Of a stretch of DNA of 49,678 bases, positions 1 through 7,117 are shown piece after piece. A program made the position numbers and the translations under genes. The stretch covers positions 1-49,678 of the forward strand of contig JAFSCW010000060.1 of the NCBI GenBank assembly GCA_017436605.1. The letters are read 5' to 3'. Every line of letters starts with the position of its first letter. Positions within the stretch are counted from its first letter, which is position 1. The DNA is from Clostridia bacterium (GTDB lineage Bacteria > Bacillota > Clostridia > Christensenellales > Aristaeellaceae). The notes below the pieces were generated by a model, which was not told where the DNA came from, searched no databases, and saw nothing but the letters and a program-made list of their open reading frames with translations.

Positions 1-399
1 CTTGAAGGTCATCTCGACATAGCCCTGCAGATCGGCGCCCTCTTCGATATAATCGCGATAGCGGCGCAGGAAAGAGCCCACCGCCTTATGACGGCAGATC
101 ACCTCAAGACCCTTGCCGAACGGCTTGCAGGCCTTGACTTCCATGGTTGTATTCTCCAGATCGGCGCTCACATAGTGGGTGGCGATGCCGGCGGCGTTGA
201 TCTTCTCGAAGTAATAGATGGACATGCGCAGGTTGACGTCGCCCACACCGTCGATGGTCAGGCCGACGCTGTTCTCGCCCGGATCGAACACGCCGTCCTT
301 GCCGGTGCAGTCATCCTTGAACTTGAGCAGGTAATTGCCGTTGTCAAGGGCATAGACGTTTTTGGTCTTTCCGGTATATACAAGCTTCAGATTTTCCAT
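1..399 (-). CDS. purC: Phosphoribosylaminoimidazole-succinocarboxamide synthase (SAICAR synthetase), N-terminal part
   Basis: This ATP-dependent cytosolic enzyme joins aspartate to CAIR in purine synthesis. Only the first 133 residues lie in the window; the gene runs off the left edge. The start is the ATG at 397-399, preceded by a strong AAAGGAGAG ribosome binding site. The N terminus reads [16 protein letters not shown], the typical opening of the family (glycine/lysine nucleotide-binding hairpin), followed by [13 protein letters not shown] and later [16 protein letters not shown], which corresponds to the conserved E-V-x-x-R segment of PurC. No neighbouring purine gene is visible in the window. 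A clear SigA promoter and a palindrome lie just upstream, suggesting regulated transcription. The family call is firm; completeness at the 3' end cannot be judged. Confidence 0.9.
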   Translation of the reverse strand, partial: MENLKLVYTGKTKNVYALDNGNYLLKFKDDCTGKDGVFDPGENSVGLTIDGVGDVNLRMSIYYFEKINAAGIATHYVSADLENTTMEVKACKPFGKGLEVICRHKAVGSFLRRYRDYIEEGADLQGYVEMTFK

Positions 400-423
400 C
401 GTGATCTCTCCTTTGCATCGCTT

Positions 424-440
424 GGCCGCGGGCTGCGGCC
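424..440 (-). promoter_or_regulatory. Hairpin in the purC 5' leader
   Basis: A perfect 6-bp inverted repeat with a 5-nt loop (GGCCGC-5-GCGGCC) lies between the purC -10 box and its ribosome binding site. In the transcript it would form a short GC-only stem about 12 nt upstream of the Shine-Dalgarno. There is no following U-run, so it is not a terminator; it may stabilise the leader or influence translation. The function is inferred only. Confidence 0.4.
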
Positions 441-460
441 TTCTGGATTTATTCGCCTCA

Positions 461-489
461 ATTTTATACAGATCGCACTGATCTGTCAA
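461..489 (-). promoter_or_regulatory. purC promoter with an embedded palindrome
   Basis: On the minus strand TTGACA (484-489) and TAAAAT (461-466) are separated by exactly 17 bp, a near-consensus SigA promoter. The spacer contains a perfect 7-5-7 inverted repeat, ACAGATC-GCACT-GATCTGT (468-486), placed where a bound repressor would block RNA polymerase. It does not resemble the Bacillus PurBox. The protein that would bind it is unknown. Confidence 0.7.
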
Positions 490-597
490 TGAATAAACTG
501 CATGCATTTGCGGCGCGATCTTCGAATAAAATGGTCAAAAAACCCGATCAAATATGCCTGTAATAAATCGAATGTTCGGATAATGGGGCGGGATACA
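490..597. other. AT-richer spacer upstream of purC, no gene seen
   Basis: This stretch separates the purC promoter from the distal end of the repeat array behind tRNA-Leu. Neither strand shows a plausible start codon with a ribosome binding site and coding potential. No hairpin with a U-run is seen. Confidence 0.4.
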
Positions 598-624
598 GAA
601 AACGGCCATCCATTGGATGACCGT
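598..624 (-). terminator. Distal (third) copy of the tRNA-Leu terminator
   Basis: This is the most divergent of three copies, spaced exactly 160 bp apart, of the terminator that follows tRNA-Leu. The hairpin arms (602-611 and 615-624) are kept, but the trailing U-run on the minus strand is interrupted by one C. Confidence 0.6.
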
Positions 625-632
625 CTTTTATA

Positions 633-744
633 TGGTGCGGGAAACAGGACTTTTTCTCACGGCCTCGACGGCCGCTCGGTCAGGCGGCTCTGAAGCCCCA
701 CAGGGGCTTCATTCACGACCACCTATTCAAGTCCTGATTTCCCG
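633..744 (-). other. Palindromic element ending in a tRNA-Leu 3' end, copy 2
   Basis: On the minus strand this 112-nt segment starts CGGGAAATCAGGACTT and ends with its complement AAGTCCTGTTTCCCG followed by CACCA, so its ends (729-744 and 638-652) pair over 15 bp with one bulge. Inside are a perfect 8-bp hairpin (692-699 with 703-710) and a 5-bp hairpin (660-664 with 670-674). The 3' end is identical to that of the adjacent tRNA-Leu, encoded CCA included. It lacks D-arm and anticodon sequences, so it is not a tRNA. It could be a small mobile palindrome or a structured RNA; the sequence alone cannot decide. Confidence 0.6.
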
Positions 745-755
745 TTTATGGATAC

Positions 756-784
756 AAAAAAACGGCCATCCATCGGATGACCGT
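756..784 (-). terminator. Second copy of the tRNA-Leu terminator
   Basis: The hairpin arms 762-771 and 775-784 enclose a 3-nt loop. On the minus strand the stem is followed by a run of six U. It is identical in its stem to the terminator immediately downstream of tRNA-Leu. Confidence 0.75.
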
Positions 785-792
785 CTTTTGTA

Positions 793-904
793 TGGTGCGG
801 GAAACAGGACTTTTTCTCACGGCCTCGACGGCCGCTCGGTCAGGCGGCTCTGAAGCCCCACAGGGGCTTCATTCACTCCCGCCCATTCAAGTCCTGATTT
901 CCCG
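793..904 (-). other. Palindromic element ending in a tRNA-Leu 3' end, copy 1
   Basis: This is the copy nearest to tRNA-Leu, also 112 nt long. Its ends pair (889-904 with 798-812). The internal GAAGCCCC/GGGGCTTC hairpin lies at 852-870 and the second hairpin at 820-834. It differs from the other copy mainly in a few bases next to the distal arm (around 877-884). Conservation of the hairpins and of the tRNA-like end between the copies fits recent duplication. Confidence 0.6.
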
Positions 905-916
905 TTAGTGAGATAC

Positions 917-944
917 AAAAAACGGCCATCCATCGGATGACCGT
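917..944 (-). terminator. Intrinsic terminator of tRNA-Leu
   Basis: On the minus strand ACGGTCATCC and GGATGGCCGT (10 bp with one G-U pair, 3-nt loop) are followed by a U-run. The stem begins about 9 nt after the encoded CCA of tRNA-Leu. Confidence 0.85.
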
Positions 945-952
945 CTTTTGTA

Positions 953-1039
953 TGGTGCGGGAAACAGGACTTGAACCTGCATGAAATTGCTTTCACTAGA
1001 ACCTGAATCTAGCGCGTCTGCCAATTCCGCCATTCCCGC
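953..1039 (-). tRNA. tRNA-Leu (anticodon CAG)
   Basis: The 87-nt gene folds as a class II tRNA: acceptor stem GCGGGAA/TTCCCGC, anticodon stem CTAGA/TCTAG enclosing TTCAGGT (anticodon CAG), a long variable arm, T-arm GCAGG-TTCAAGT-CCTGT, and an encoded CCA. It decodes CUG, a very frequent codon in this genome. It has its own promoter and is followed by an intrinsic terminator whose sequence, with the tRNA 3' end, is repeated twice more downstream. Confidence 0.97.
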
Positions 1040-1056
1040 TCGAATGAACATATATT

Positions 1057-1085
1057 ATTATAGGGGGAGAGGGAAGATTTGTCAA
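1057..1085 (-). promoter_or_regulatory. tRNA-Leu promoter
   Basis: The minus strand carries TTGACA (1080-1085), a 17-bp spacer and TATAAT (1057-1062), a perfect SigA consensus, about 18 bp upstream of the mature tRNA 5' end. Confidence 0.9.
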
Positions 1086-1133
1086 GATATAATCTGCAAA
1101 TAATCTCGTATCAGCGAAATAAATCGCGATAAC

Positions 1134-1162
1134 TTGCATGACACGTCGATCTTTGATACAAT
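1134..1162 (+). promoter_or_regulatory. Promoter of the pantothenate (ECF-coaX-hom) operon
   Basis: TTGCAT (1134-1139) and TACAAT (1157-1162) are separated by 17 bp. Transcription would begin near 1169, leaving a ~118-nt leader with strong secondary structure before the first start codon. Confidence 0.65.
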
Positions 1163-1175
1163 AAACAAGATTCAG

Positions 1176-1275
1176 GCTGCTGCTGCATGCAGAGCAGACC
1201 AGAAGGACGGTATCCCACTTGAGCTGCATGAGCAGCAGTGACCTGTCAGGTATCCGCGGGTCGGAACCTGAACGG
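1176..1275 (+). promoter_or_regulatory. Structured 5' leader, candidate cis-regulatory RNA
   Basis: A long helix pairs 1177-1192 with 1224-1238 (15 bp, one bulged G) around a 31-nt loop. A second helix pairs CAGGT-A-TCCG (1247-1256, bulged A at 1252) with CGGAACCTG (1262-1270), just before the CGGAGGA ribosome binding site. ACCTG at 1241-1245 could pair with AGGT at 1248-1251 instead, so alternative folds exist. No U-run follows, which points to control of translation rather than termination. It lacks the T-box motif. The pan motif, which is found upstream of pantothenate genes and has a bulged-A stem, is one class worth testing; the assignment is not made here. Confidence 0.5.
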
Positions 1276-1286
1276 AGGAACAAAAA

Positions 1287-1919
1287 TTGAACAGAAACAG
1301 AAGGCAGTATTCCATCCGCTGGATGACGGGTACGGCGATGATGATCGCGCTGATCATCGTTCTGGCCAGCACGCCGCTAGGCCTGATTCGTCTGCCGTTC
1401 CTCACGGCGACGACGCTTCACATTCCGGTCATCATCGCGACGCTTGTTCTGGGGCTGGAGGCCGGCGTTCTGACCGGATTGGTCTTTGGCGTGACGAGCC
1501 TCATCACGAATCTGACGGGCGCGTCGTTTTTTGCGCCGTTTTTCATCAATCCGCTTGTGTCGGTTTTCCCGCGCATGCTGTTTCCGGTGTGCGTGTTCTG
1601 GATCGCGCAGGCGCTGAAGCAGCTGACGAAAGGGTTTGATCAGCGGCGTCTGATCGCGTATATCGGCGCAAGCGCGCTGGGCACGGCGCTGCATACGGCG
1701 ATGGTGATGGGCATGATCTACCTGCTGAATCGCGCTGAAATCGCGCAGATGATTCAGAATGGGGCCGGCGTTCCGCAGGCCATCGCGGAAAAGGGCGTGG
1801 GCATGGGCATTGCTGCGCTTGGCCTTGCCAACGGCATACCGGAAATGATCGTTGCAGCGGTGATCGCGCCGGTCGTGACCGCCGCGCTGGAAAAAGCGCT
1901 GGGGAAGATGAAAAAATAA
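1287..1919 (+). CDS. ECF transporter S component, probably pantothenate-specific
   Basis: A 210-residue, strongly hydrophobic protein with about six predicted membrane helices, the size and shape of the substrate-binding S component of an energy-coupling-factor importer. The segment LRLPFLTATTLHIPVII-like (residues ~29-50) followed by glycine-rich helices (LGLEAGVLTGLVFG) is typical of these subunits. The start is TTG with CGGAGGA nine nt upstream. The specificity is inferred from context: coaX, which phosphorylates pantothenate, begins 34 nt downstream, so uptake and the first step of CoA synthesis would be made together. The shared EcfA1/A2/T energising module is not in the window. Other vitamin substrates cannot be excluded. 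Confidence 0.8.
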   Translation: MNRNRRQYSIRWMTGTAMMIALIIVLASTPLGLIRLPFLTATTLHIPVIIATLVLGLEAGVLTGLVFGVTSLITNLTGASFFAPFFINPLVSVFPRMLFPVCVFWIAQALKQLTKGFDQRRLIAYIGASALGTALHTAMVMGMIYLLNRAEIAQMIQNGAGVPQAIAEKGVGMGIAALGLANGIPEMIVAAVIAPVVTAALEKALGKMKK

Positions 1920-1953
1920 CGGCAGAATGGGCTGCCGGCAAGGGGATAGAACC

Positions 1954-2724
1954 ATGATCTTTGTAATGGATATCGGCAATACGAACATCAAGGCTGCCGT
2001 GTTTGACGGCAGAACGCTGCTCAGGCGCTGGCGCTGCGCGACCGATCCGTCGATGACCTCGGATCAGTATGGAATTATCATGGCGGACCTGTTCCGCTAT
2101 CATGGTTTGGATATGCGGGATATCGAGGGAATCATGATTTCCTCCGTCGTGCCGACCATTAACTTCACCATCGAGCATATGTGCGGCGATTACTTCGGCA
2201 TGGAGCCGCGTTTTCTGGTGCCGGGCATGAAAACCGGCCTGAACATCCGATACGAGAATCCGAGGGAGCTGGGCAGCGACCGCATTGCCAACGCTGTCGC
2301 GGTCTCCACGCTTTACGGCGGCCCGTCGATCTTTATTGATTTCGGAACGGCGACGACCTATGGCGTGATCTCCGAAAAGAACGAATTCCTCGGCGGCGCG
2401 ATCGGGCCGGGTCTGAGGATGATGAACAAGGCGCTGGCGACCGGCACGGCGAAGCTGCCGTCGATCGAGCTGGTTGTGCCGCCCAGGGTTATCGGCAGGA
2501 CGACCGTGACCAACATCCAGTCGGGTGTGCTCTATGGCTATATCGGCTCGGTGGAAAAGCTGGTCGGGGCGATGAAAAAGGAGATCGGCGCCCTGGATAC
2601 GAAGGTCATCGCGACCGGCGGTATGGCGCATATTGTCAGGAACAATTCGGACGTCATCGACGAAATCAACCCGGATCTGACCTTGACGGGTCTTCGGATC
2701 ATCTACGAAAAGAATCAGGCATGA
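1954..2724 (+). CDS. coaX: Type III pantothenate kinase
   Basis: CoaX phosphorylates pantothenate, the first step of coenzyme A synthesis, and in known members is insensitive to CoA feedback. The protein has 256 residues, the usual length. The N-terminal phosphate loop DIGNTN (6-11), the GSDRIANAVA segment (about 108-117), the DFGTATTYG motif and GGAIGPGL are all present, as expected for the ASKHA-fold kinase. The chosen ATG at 1954 follows AAGGGGATAG and gives the standard MIFVMDIGNTN start; a longer open frame from 1927 has no better ribosome binding site. It is co-transcribed with the upstream ECF S component and the downstream homoserine dehydrogenase. Confidence 0.95.
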   Translation: MIFVMDIGNTNIKAAVFDGRTLLRRWRCATDPSMTSDQYGIIMADLFRYHGLDMRDIEGIMISSVVPTINFTIEHMCGDYFGMEPRFLVPGMKTGLNIRYENPRELGSDRIANAVAVSTLYGGPSIFIDFGTATTYGVISEKNEFLGGAIGPGLRMMNKALATGTAKLPSIELVVPPRVIGRTTVTNIQSGVLYGYIGSVEKLVGAMKKEIGALDTKVIATGGMAHIVRNNSDVIDEINPDLTLTGLRIIYEKNQA

Positions 2725-2745
2725 CGGCCTGGAAGGACGGAAGAT

Positions 2746-4014
2746 ATGGAAAGAATCGCGATCGGTTTTTTAGGCTGCGGCAACATCGGCTGCGGCGTGT
2801 ATAAGCTCCTTGAAACATACGGCCCGCAGATTGAAAAAAACGAGGGCGTGGCTTTTGAAATCAAGAAGATCCTCGTGCGTTCCCTTGGCAAGAAGCGCAG
2901 CTGGGAGATTCCCGAGCAGCTGCTGACCGACGACGCAGACGAGGTCCTGAATAACCCCGAGATTTCGATCGTCATGGAGTTTATGGGCGGCGATCAGCCT
3001 GCGGCGTCCTACATGATCCGCGCGCTTGAAAGCGGCAAGACGGTCGTCACGGCGAACAAGATGGCGCTCGCCTCGCATTGGAACGAAATCGTAACAGTTG
3101 CGCGCGAGCATGGCGCCGGATTGTATTACGAGGCGAGCGTCTGCGGCGCAATTCCGATTATCCGGGCGATGAATGATTCGCTGCAGGCTAACCGCATTTC
3201 CTCGGTGATGGGCATCATCAACGGAACGACGAATTATATTCTCAGCCGCATGAGCAGCGAAGGCGCGGCGTATGAGGATGTTCTGCGCGATGCGCAGCGC
3301 CTTGGCCTTGCCGAGCCGGATCCGACCGCAGACGTGGAAGGCTACGATGCGGCGTATAAGCTGTCCATTCTTTCGACCCTTGCCTTCCATCGGCATGTGC
3401 CGGTAGAAAGCGTCTACCGCGAAGGCATCGCCGGCGTGACGGCGCTCGACGTCGCCTGCGGCAGGGAATTCGGTCTGACGCTCAAGCTCCTGGGCGTCGC
3501 GAAGGAAGAGGATGGCAGGATTCAGGCGCGCGTGCATCCCACGTTTGTGCCCAGCAGCCATCCGCTTGCGGGCGTCGGCGATGCGTTCAATGCCGTCTAT
3601 GTCCACGGCCACGCGTGCGGCGAGATGATGTTTTACGGCAGGGGCGCGGGCGATATGCCGACGGCCAGCGCGCTGGTATCGGATCTGATCAAAGCTGCCG
3701 CCCAGAAGCGTCATGGGCTTCCGGCTGTCGCTGACGAGCCGTGCGTGATGGCGGAGGACTGGAACTGCGTGCATTTTGTCCGGATGCAGGCCAAAGACGA
3801 GCCGGGCGTATTGGCGATGCTTGCCAGTAAATTCGCAAAGTACGGCGTGAGCATCGCTTCGATGGTTCAAAAAGGCGATGCTGACGAGCGGGGATTTGTG
3901 CAGCTTGTCTTCCTGACGCACCAGGCTTCGGAGCATGCTGTGCGCAGCGCGCTGGCTGAAATCGACGAAAAGATAGGCAGCGTAGGCAGCATCATCCGCG
4001 TTGAAGGCGTCTGA
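2746..4014 (+). CDS. hom: Homoserine dehydrogenase with C-terminal ACT domain
   Basis: This enzyme reduces aspartate semialdehyde to homoserine, the branch point towards threonine and methionine. The 422-residue protein has an N-terminal NAD(P)-binding fold (GFLGCGNIGCGVY, residues 6-18), the catalytic domain with TANKMALA and the family signature around DVEGYDAAYKLSILSTLAF, and a C-terminal ACT domain (about 345-420), which in relatives mediates feedback by threonine. It lies 21 nt after coaX, in the same operon. No aspartokinase is fused or adjacent. A terminator follows. Confidence 0.95.
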   Translation: MERIAIGFLGCGNIGCGVYKLLETYGPQIEKNEGVAFEIKKILVRSLGKKRSWEIPEQLLTDDADEVLNNPEISIVMEFMGGDQPAASYMIRALESGKTVVTANKMALASHWNEIVTVAREHGAGLYYEASVCGAIPIIRAMNDSLQANRISSVMGIINGTTNYILSRMSSEGAAYEDVLRDAQRLGLAEPDPTADVEGYDAAYKLSILSTLAFHRHVPVESVYREGIAGVTALDVACGREFGLTLKLLGVAKEEDGRIQARVHPTFVPSSHPLAGVGDAFNAVYVHGHACGEMMFYGRGAGDMPTASALVSDLIKAAAQKRHGLPAVADEPCVMAEDWNCVHFVRMQAKDEPGVLAMLASKFAKYGVSIASMVQKGDADERGFVQLVFLTHQASEHAVRSALAEIDEKIGSVGSIIRVEGV

Positions 4015-4042
4015 AAGATTGGGATATAGGAAAAATGCAATA

Positions 4043-4069
4043 ACGGCATGGATATACATGCCGTTTTTT
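4043..4069 (+). terminator. Terminator after hom
   Basis: ACGGCATG (4043-4050), a 6-nt loop and CATGCCGT (4057-4064) form a perfect 8-bp stem followed by TTTTT. It closes the ECF-coaX-hom operon. Confidence 0.9.
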
Positions 4070-4499
4070 CTATGTTTCCGAAAAATTTTTCTGAAGGGAC
4101 TGTAGAATATTGTATATGTGCAATTTGCACAAGTGCGTCTGACGCAAAAAAAACAAACTTGCATGCCGGGGAGGTAAAGAAAACGAAACTTCCCGAAATT
4201 ATGCAGGAGTAACCGGGAAATATCTCATATTCGTGCAATTGAAGCTTGACGTAGCCGGTCATATGGCAAAAAATGATGGAATGGGATATAAAATGAAACG
4301 CAGAGGCAGAAGGTTGCAAAAGTTTCGTTGTGAACAAGGTGAACAAAAACGAAGAAAATAAAAGATAATTGGAGTATTAGATGGTATGAAGGAGATAAAT
4401 TCTGAATTTCATGAAATAACGGGATAATTCGGCTTATTATCGGGCGAAAAAAAGGCGGAGGGAGGTCTAAATTGAATGTTTTTTTGTGAAGATAATCAA
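4070..4499. other. 430-bp AT-rich intergenic region, no convincing gene
   Basis: This is the most AT-rich stretch of the window, between the hom terminator and the msmK promoter. It contains short open frames (for example a 22-codon, very basic one at 4293-4361) but none has both a proper ribosome binding site and recognisable content. A strong purine-rich GGAGGGAGG lies at 4457-4465 and is followed only by a TTG that stops after five codons. It may be upstream regulatory DNA for the highly expressed ATPase gene. Confidence 0.4.
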
Positions 4500-4528
4500 T
4501 TGAAAATCAAATGGAAAAAACGTATAAT
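4500..4528 (+). promoter_or_regulatory. Promoter of the sugar-ABC ATPase gene
   Basis: TTGAAA (4500-4505), a 17-bp spacer and TATAAT (4523-4528). The predicted leader is about 70 nt and contains a small CCGCT/AGCGG stem-loop (around 4543-4565). Confidence 0.8.
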
Positions 4529-4606
4529 GTAGTCAATCGAAACGCCGCTGAACGAAATAAAGCGGTGTGAGTCATTTCTGATAAGAATTGAAGGGGGATT
4601 ATCTCA

Positions 4607-5728
4607 ATGGCAGGTTTGAAGCTGAATCACATCTATAAGATCTACTCTGGCAACGTTACTGCTGTTTCCGACTTCTGTCTCGATATTGACGACAAGGAGT
4701 TCATCGTTCTGGTCGGCCCGTCTGGCTGCGGCAAGTCCACCACCCTGCGCATGGTCGCCGGTCTGGAAGAGATTTCCGAGGGCGAGCTCTACATCGGCGA
4801 TCGCCTCGTGAACGACGTCGCGCCGAAGGATCGCGACATCGCGATGGTTTTCCAGAACTACGCGCTCTATCCGCACATGACCGTTTATGACAACATGGCG
4901 TTCGGCCTCAAGCTGCGCAAGAAGCCGAAGGACGAGATCGACAAGCTGGTCCGCGAGGCTGCGAAGATCCTGTCCATCGAGCCGTACCTGAACCGTAAGC
5001 CGAAGGCTCTGTCCGGTGGTCAGCGTCAGCGCGTTGCGCTGGGCCGCGCGATCGTCCGTGACCCGAAGGTCTTCCTCTTCGACGAGCCGCTGTCCAACCT
5101 GGACGCCAAGCTCCGCGTTCAGATGCGCACCGAGATCACCAAGCTGCATCAGCGCCTGCAGACCACCTTCATCTACGTTACGCATGACCAGACCGAGGCC
5201 ATGACCATGGCTTCCCGCATCGTCGTCATGAAGGATGGCTTCATCCAGCAGGTCGATACCCCGCAGAACCTGTACGACTATCCGACCAACCTGTTCGTCG
5301 GTTCCTTCATCGGCAGCCCGCAGATGAACTTCTTCAACGCCAAGCTGGTGAAGAAGGGCGACGAGGTTTGGGCTGAGTTCGGCACCAACGCTGTCAAGGT
5401 TCCGGATGCGAAGATCCGCAAGCTGGTCGACGAGAGCTACATCGGCAAGGAAGTCGTCATGGGTATCCGTCCGGAGAACATCCACGACGAAGAGCGCTTC
5501 CTGTCCGTCGCCGACGGCAACCTCGTTGAGGCCCAGGTCGAAGTTACCGAGCTCATGGGCTCCGAGACCTACCTCTACCTCAAGACCACCGGCAAGGACG
5601 GCAACGTCGTCGCCCGCGTCGATCCGCGCAGCACTGCCCGCAACGGAGACACCATCAAGGTCGCCTTCGAGACCAGCCGTCTGCACTTCTTCGACAAGGA
5701 CACCGAGAAGAGCATCCTCAACCGCTAA
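4607..5728 (+). CDS. Sugar ABC importer ATP-binding subunit, MsmK/UgpC/MalK family
   Basis: This 373-residue cytosolic ATPase powers carbohydrate ABC importers. The nucleotide-binding domain shows Walker [10 protein letters not shown] (about 38-46), Q-loop [10 protein letters not shown], signature LSGGQRQR, Walker [12 protein letters not shown] and the switch THD. The C-terminal part (from about 240) holds the TOBE/regulatory fold with GIRPENI. No permease or binding-protein gene is nearby, so it is probably a shared ATPase serving several sugar importers encoded elsewhere, as MsmK does in streptococci. Its codons are strongly biased to C-ending and GC-rich forms compared with its neighbours, which suggests very high expression. 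It has its own promoter and terminator. Confidence 0.93.
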   Translation: MAGLKLNHIYKIYSGNVTAVSDFCLDIDDKEFIVLVGPSGCGKSTTLRMVAGLEEISEGELYIGDRLVNDVAPKDRDIAMVFQNYALYPHMTVYDNMAFGLKLRKKPKDEIDKLVREAAKILSIEPYLNRKPKALSGGQRQRVALGRAIVRDPKVFLFDEPLSNLDAKLRVQMRTEITKLHQRLQTTFIYVTHDQTEAMTMASRIVVMKDGFIQQVDTPQNLYDYPTNLFVGSFIGSPQMNFFNAKLVKKGDEVWAEFGTNAVKVPDAKIRKLVDESYIGKEVVMGIRPENIHDEERFLSVADGNLVEAQVEVTELMGSETYLYLKTTGKDGNVVARVDPRSTARNGDTIKVAFETSRLHFFDKDTEKSILNR

Positions 5729-5738
5729 TTGCAAACAG

Positions 5739-5775
5739 ACTGCCTGCACCGCAAGGTGCAGGCAGTTTCTTTTTT
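5739..5775 (+). terminator. Terminator after the sugar-ABC ATPase
   Basis: A perfect 12-bp stem, ACTGCCTGCACC / GGTGCAGGCAGT, is capped by a GCAA tetraloop and followed by a T-rich tract. This is one of the strongest terminators in the window. Confidence 0.95.
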
Positions 5776-6036
5776 GGAAAGACGAGTTCCGAAACGGTTG
5801 CCTTGCCTGCGGCGAATGCTCCAAAAGAAGCTTTATAAGCCTATTCTGTCTCATCTGCGATTTGAAAATACGCCGAAAACCCTTCGGATTTTGTGCGCTT
5901 CCCACAAAATTACGGTATAAATTACCAATTTTGCGGAGATTATTTTTTTTAGATATGGATTTTTGAATGATAATGCGATATAATGATCGCGTATCTGTGA
6001 TAAGTGTTTTGACGTTCTCGAAAGGAGAATGAAAAA
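5776..6036 (+). promoter_or_regulatory. Regulatory region of the CdaR/PucR-like gene
   Basis: There is no gene here. TATAAT at 5979-5984 is a likely -10 box, with only a weak -35 (TGGATT, 5956-5961). Upstream are two dyads: ATTTTGTG-7-CACAAAAT (5888-5910, perfect 8-bp arms) and GGTA-5-TACC (5914-5926). Their position suggests operators or an activator site, possibly for autoregulation. Confidence 0.45.
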
Positions 6037-7107
6037 GTGATACCTGAGAAGAGATTTCTGAATCAGATTCAGCAGGTTCTCGCCCGCCTGATGCAGCCGC
6101 TGTGGCTGCTCGATACCGAAGGAACCGTTCTGCTGCCGGAAGAAAACCGCGGCAAGATCAGCCTGCCGGAGTTCATGGAGCCCGGCCTGCCGGTTGCCTT
6201 TGAGGGCAAGACCTTTTTGATGATCGGCATTACGCCCGAACTTATTCTCTGCGCGGATGCGCAGGGCGCTGCTACGCATGACTGCATTGTTCTCGCCGGC
6301 GCGATGGTTCAGTCCATGGGCCGCGGCGAAGCCCCGATCCAAAGCCGTTACGACGTCTATCGCCGCGTGCTGCGCGACGAGCTGACCGGCTCCGAGCTCG
6401 AGGCGCTCGCCCATGAGCACCAGATTGAAATCAACCGCGAGCGCTGCGTCATGACTTTCCAGATTCTGCAGACGGAAACGGAAACGGCGTTCAACATGCT
6501 TGAGCAGCTCGTTCCGCGCGCCAGCGGCGATCTGCTTGTGGAAATGGACCGCCACACGGTCGTCTTCCTCAAGAGCATGGAAAACATCGACTCCTTCGAG
6601 GAGCTCTATCAGCTGGCCGAGGCGATCGAGCAGACGCTGCTTGACGAGGTTGGCAAGAGCTGCGTCGTCGGCATCGGCGAGCCGAAGAAGACCTTCCCGG
6701 AAATCGGGGAGAGCTATCGCGAGTCCCGCCGCGCGGTTGAGGTTGGCCGCATCTTCCTGACCGAGCAGCATATCTACGTCTATCGCAGCCTCGTCCTTGA
6801 GCGCTTCCTGATGGATATCCCGCGCGAAATGGGTACGCGCTACCACAGCATTCTCTTCAACCGCAAGACTGCGCGTCTTTTCAACGACGAAATGCTGCAC
6901 ACCATCGAGATGTTCTTCGCTAAAGATCTGAACCTGTCCGATACGGCGCGCCAGCTGTATATCCATCGCAATACCCTCGTGTATCGTCTGGATAAGGTGC
7001 AGCGTCAGACCGGTCTGGATCTGCGCAAGTTCGACGACGCGGTGACCTTCAAGATGATGATGCTGCTGGGCAAGAGCGGCAAGGATAAGCCACGTCCCGT
7101 GTATTGA
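6037..7107 (+). CDS. CdaR/PucR-family transcriptional regulator
   Basis: A 356-residue protein starting at GTG with AAAGGAGAATG upstream. The C-terminal 60 residues (AKDLNLSDTARQLYIHRNTLVYRLDKVQ) match the PucR C-terminal helix-turn-helix, in which the HRNTLxYRL core is diagnostic. The central region (about 120-250) resembles the GGDEF-like domain of CdaR-type regulators. The N terminus is not a recognisable sensory domain. Members of this group control sugar-acid or purine catabolism. Here the only close neighbour is the sugar-ABC ATPase, so a role in carbohydrate-uptake control is plausible but inferred. Confidence 0.85.
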   Translation: MIPEKRFLNQIQQVLARLMQPLWLLDTEGTVLLPEENRGKISLPEFMEPGLPVAFEGKTFLMIGITPELILCADAQGAATHDCIVLAGAMVQSMGRGEAPIQSRYDVYRRVLRDELTGSELEALAHEHQIEINRERCVMTFQILQTETETAFNMLEQLVPRASGDLLVEMDRHTVVFLKSMENIDSFEELYQLAEAIEQTLLDEVGKSCVVGIGEPKKTFPEIGESYRESRRAVEVGRIFLTEQHIYVYRSLVLERFLMDIPREMGTRYHSILFNRKTARLFNDEMLHTIEMFFAKDLNLSDTARQLYIHRNTLVYRLDKVQRQTGLDLRKFDDAVTFKMMMLLGKSGKDKPRPVY

Positions 7108-7117
7108 TTTTCAAAAG

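Larger units (their letters stand above)
601..972 (-). repeat. Tandem array, 160-bp period, built from tRNA-Leu 3' end and terminator
   Basis: The same block starts at 601, 761 and 921, an exact 160-bp period. Positions 761-812 and 921-972 are identical over 52 bp; the copy at 601 differs from them at two positions in that block. Each block holds, read on the minus strand, the last ~20 nt of tRNA-Leu including CCA, then an intrinsic terminator. The copy at 921 continues into the real tRNA; the other two continue into a structured 112-nt element instead. This looks like duplication of the tRNA 3' end plus terminator together with an inserted palindromic element. It is not a CRISPR array: there are only two full units, with no variable spacers. 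Confidence 0.85.

Noticed and set aside
601..972. Regularly spaced repeats resembling a CRISPR array
   Set aside because: The period is 160 bp with conserved content throughout, there are only two full units, and the repeated block is a tRNA end plus terminator. No cas genes are present.
1176..1275. T-box leader upstream of the ECF gene
   Set aside because: The conserved T-box bulge sequence (GGTGGAACCGCG-like) and a following terminator are missing.
4293..4361. 22-codon basic open frame in the AT-rich gap
   Set aside because: No good ribosome binding site or promoter; sequence is low-complexity Lys/Arg/Gln and could be chance.
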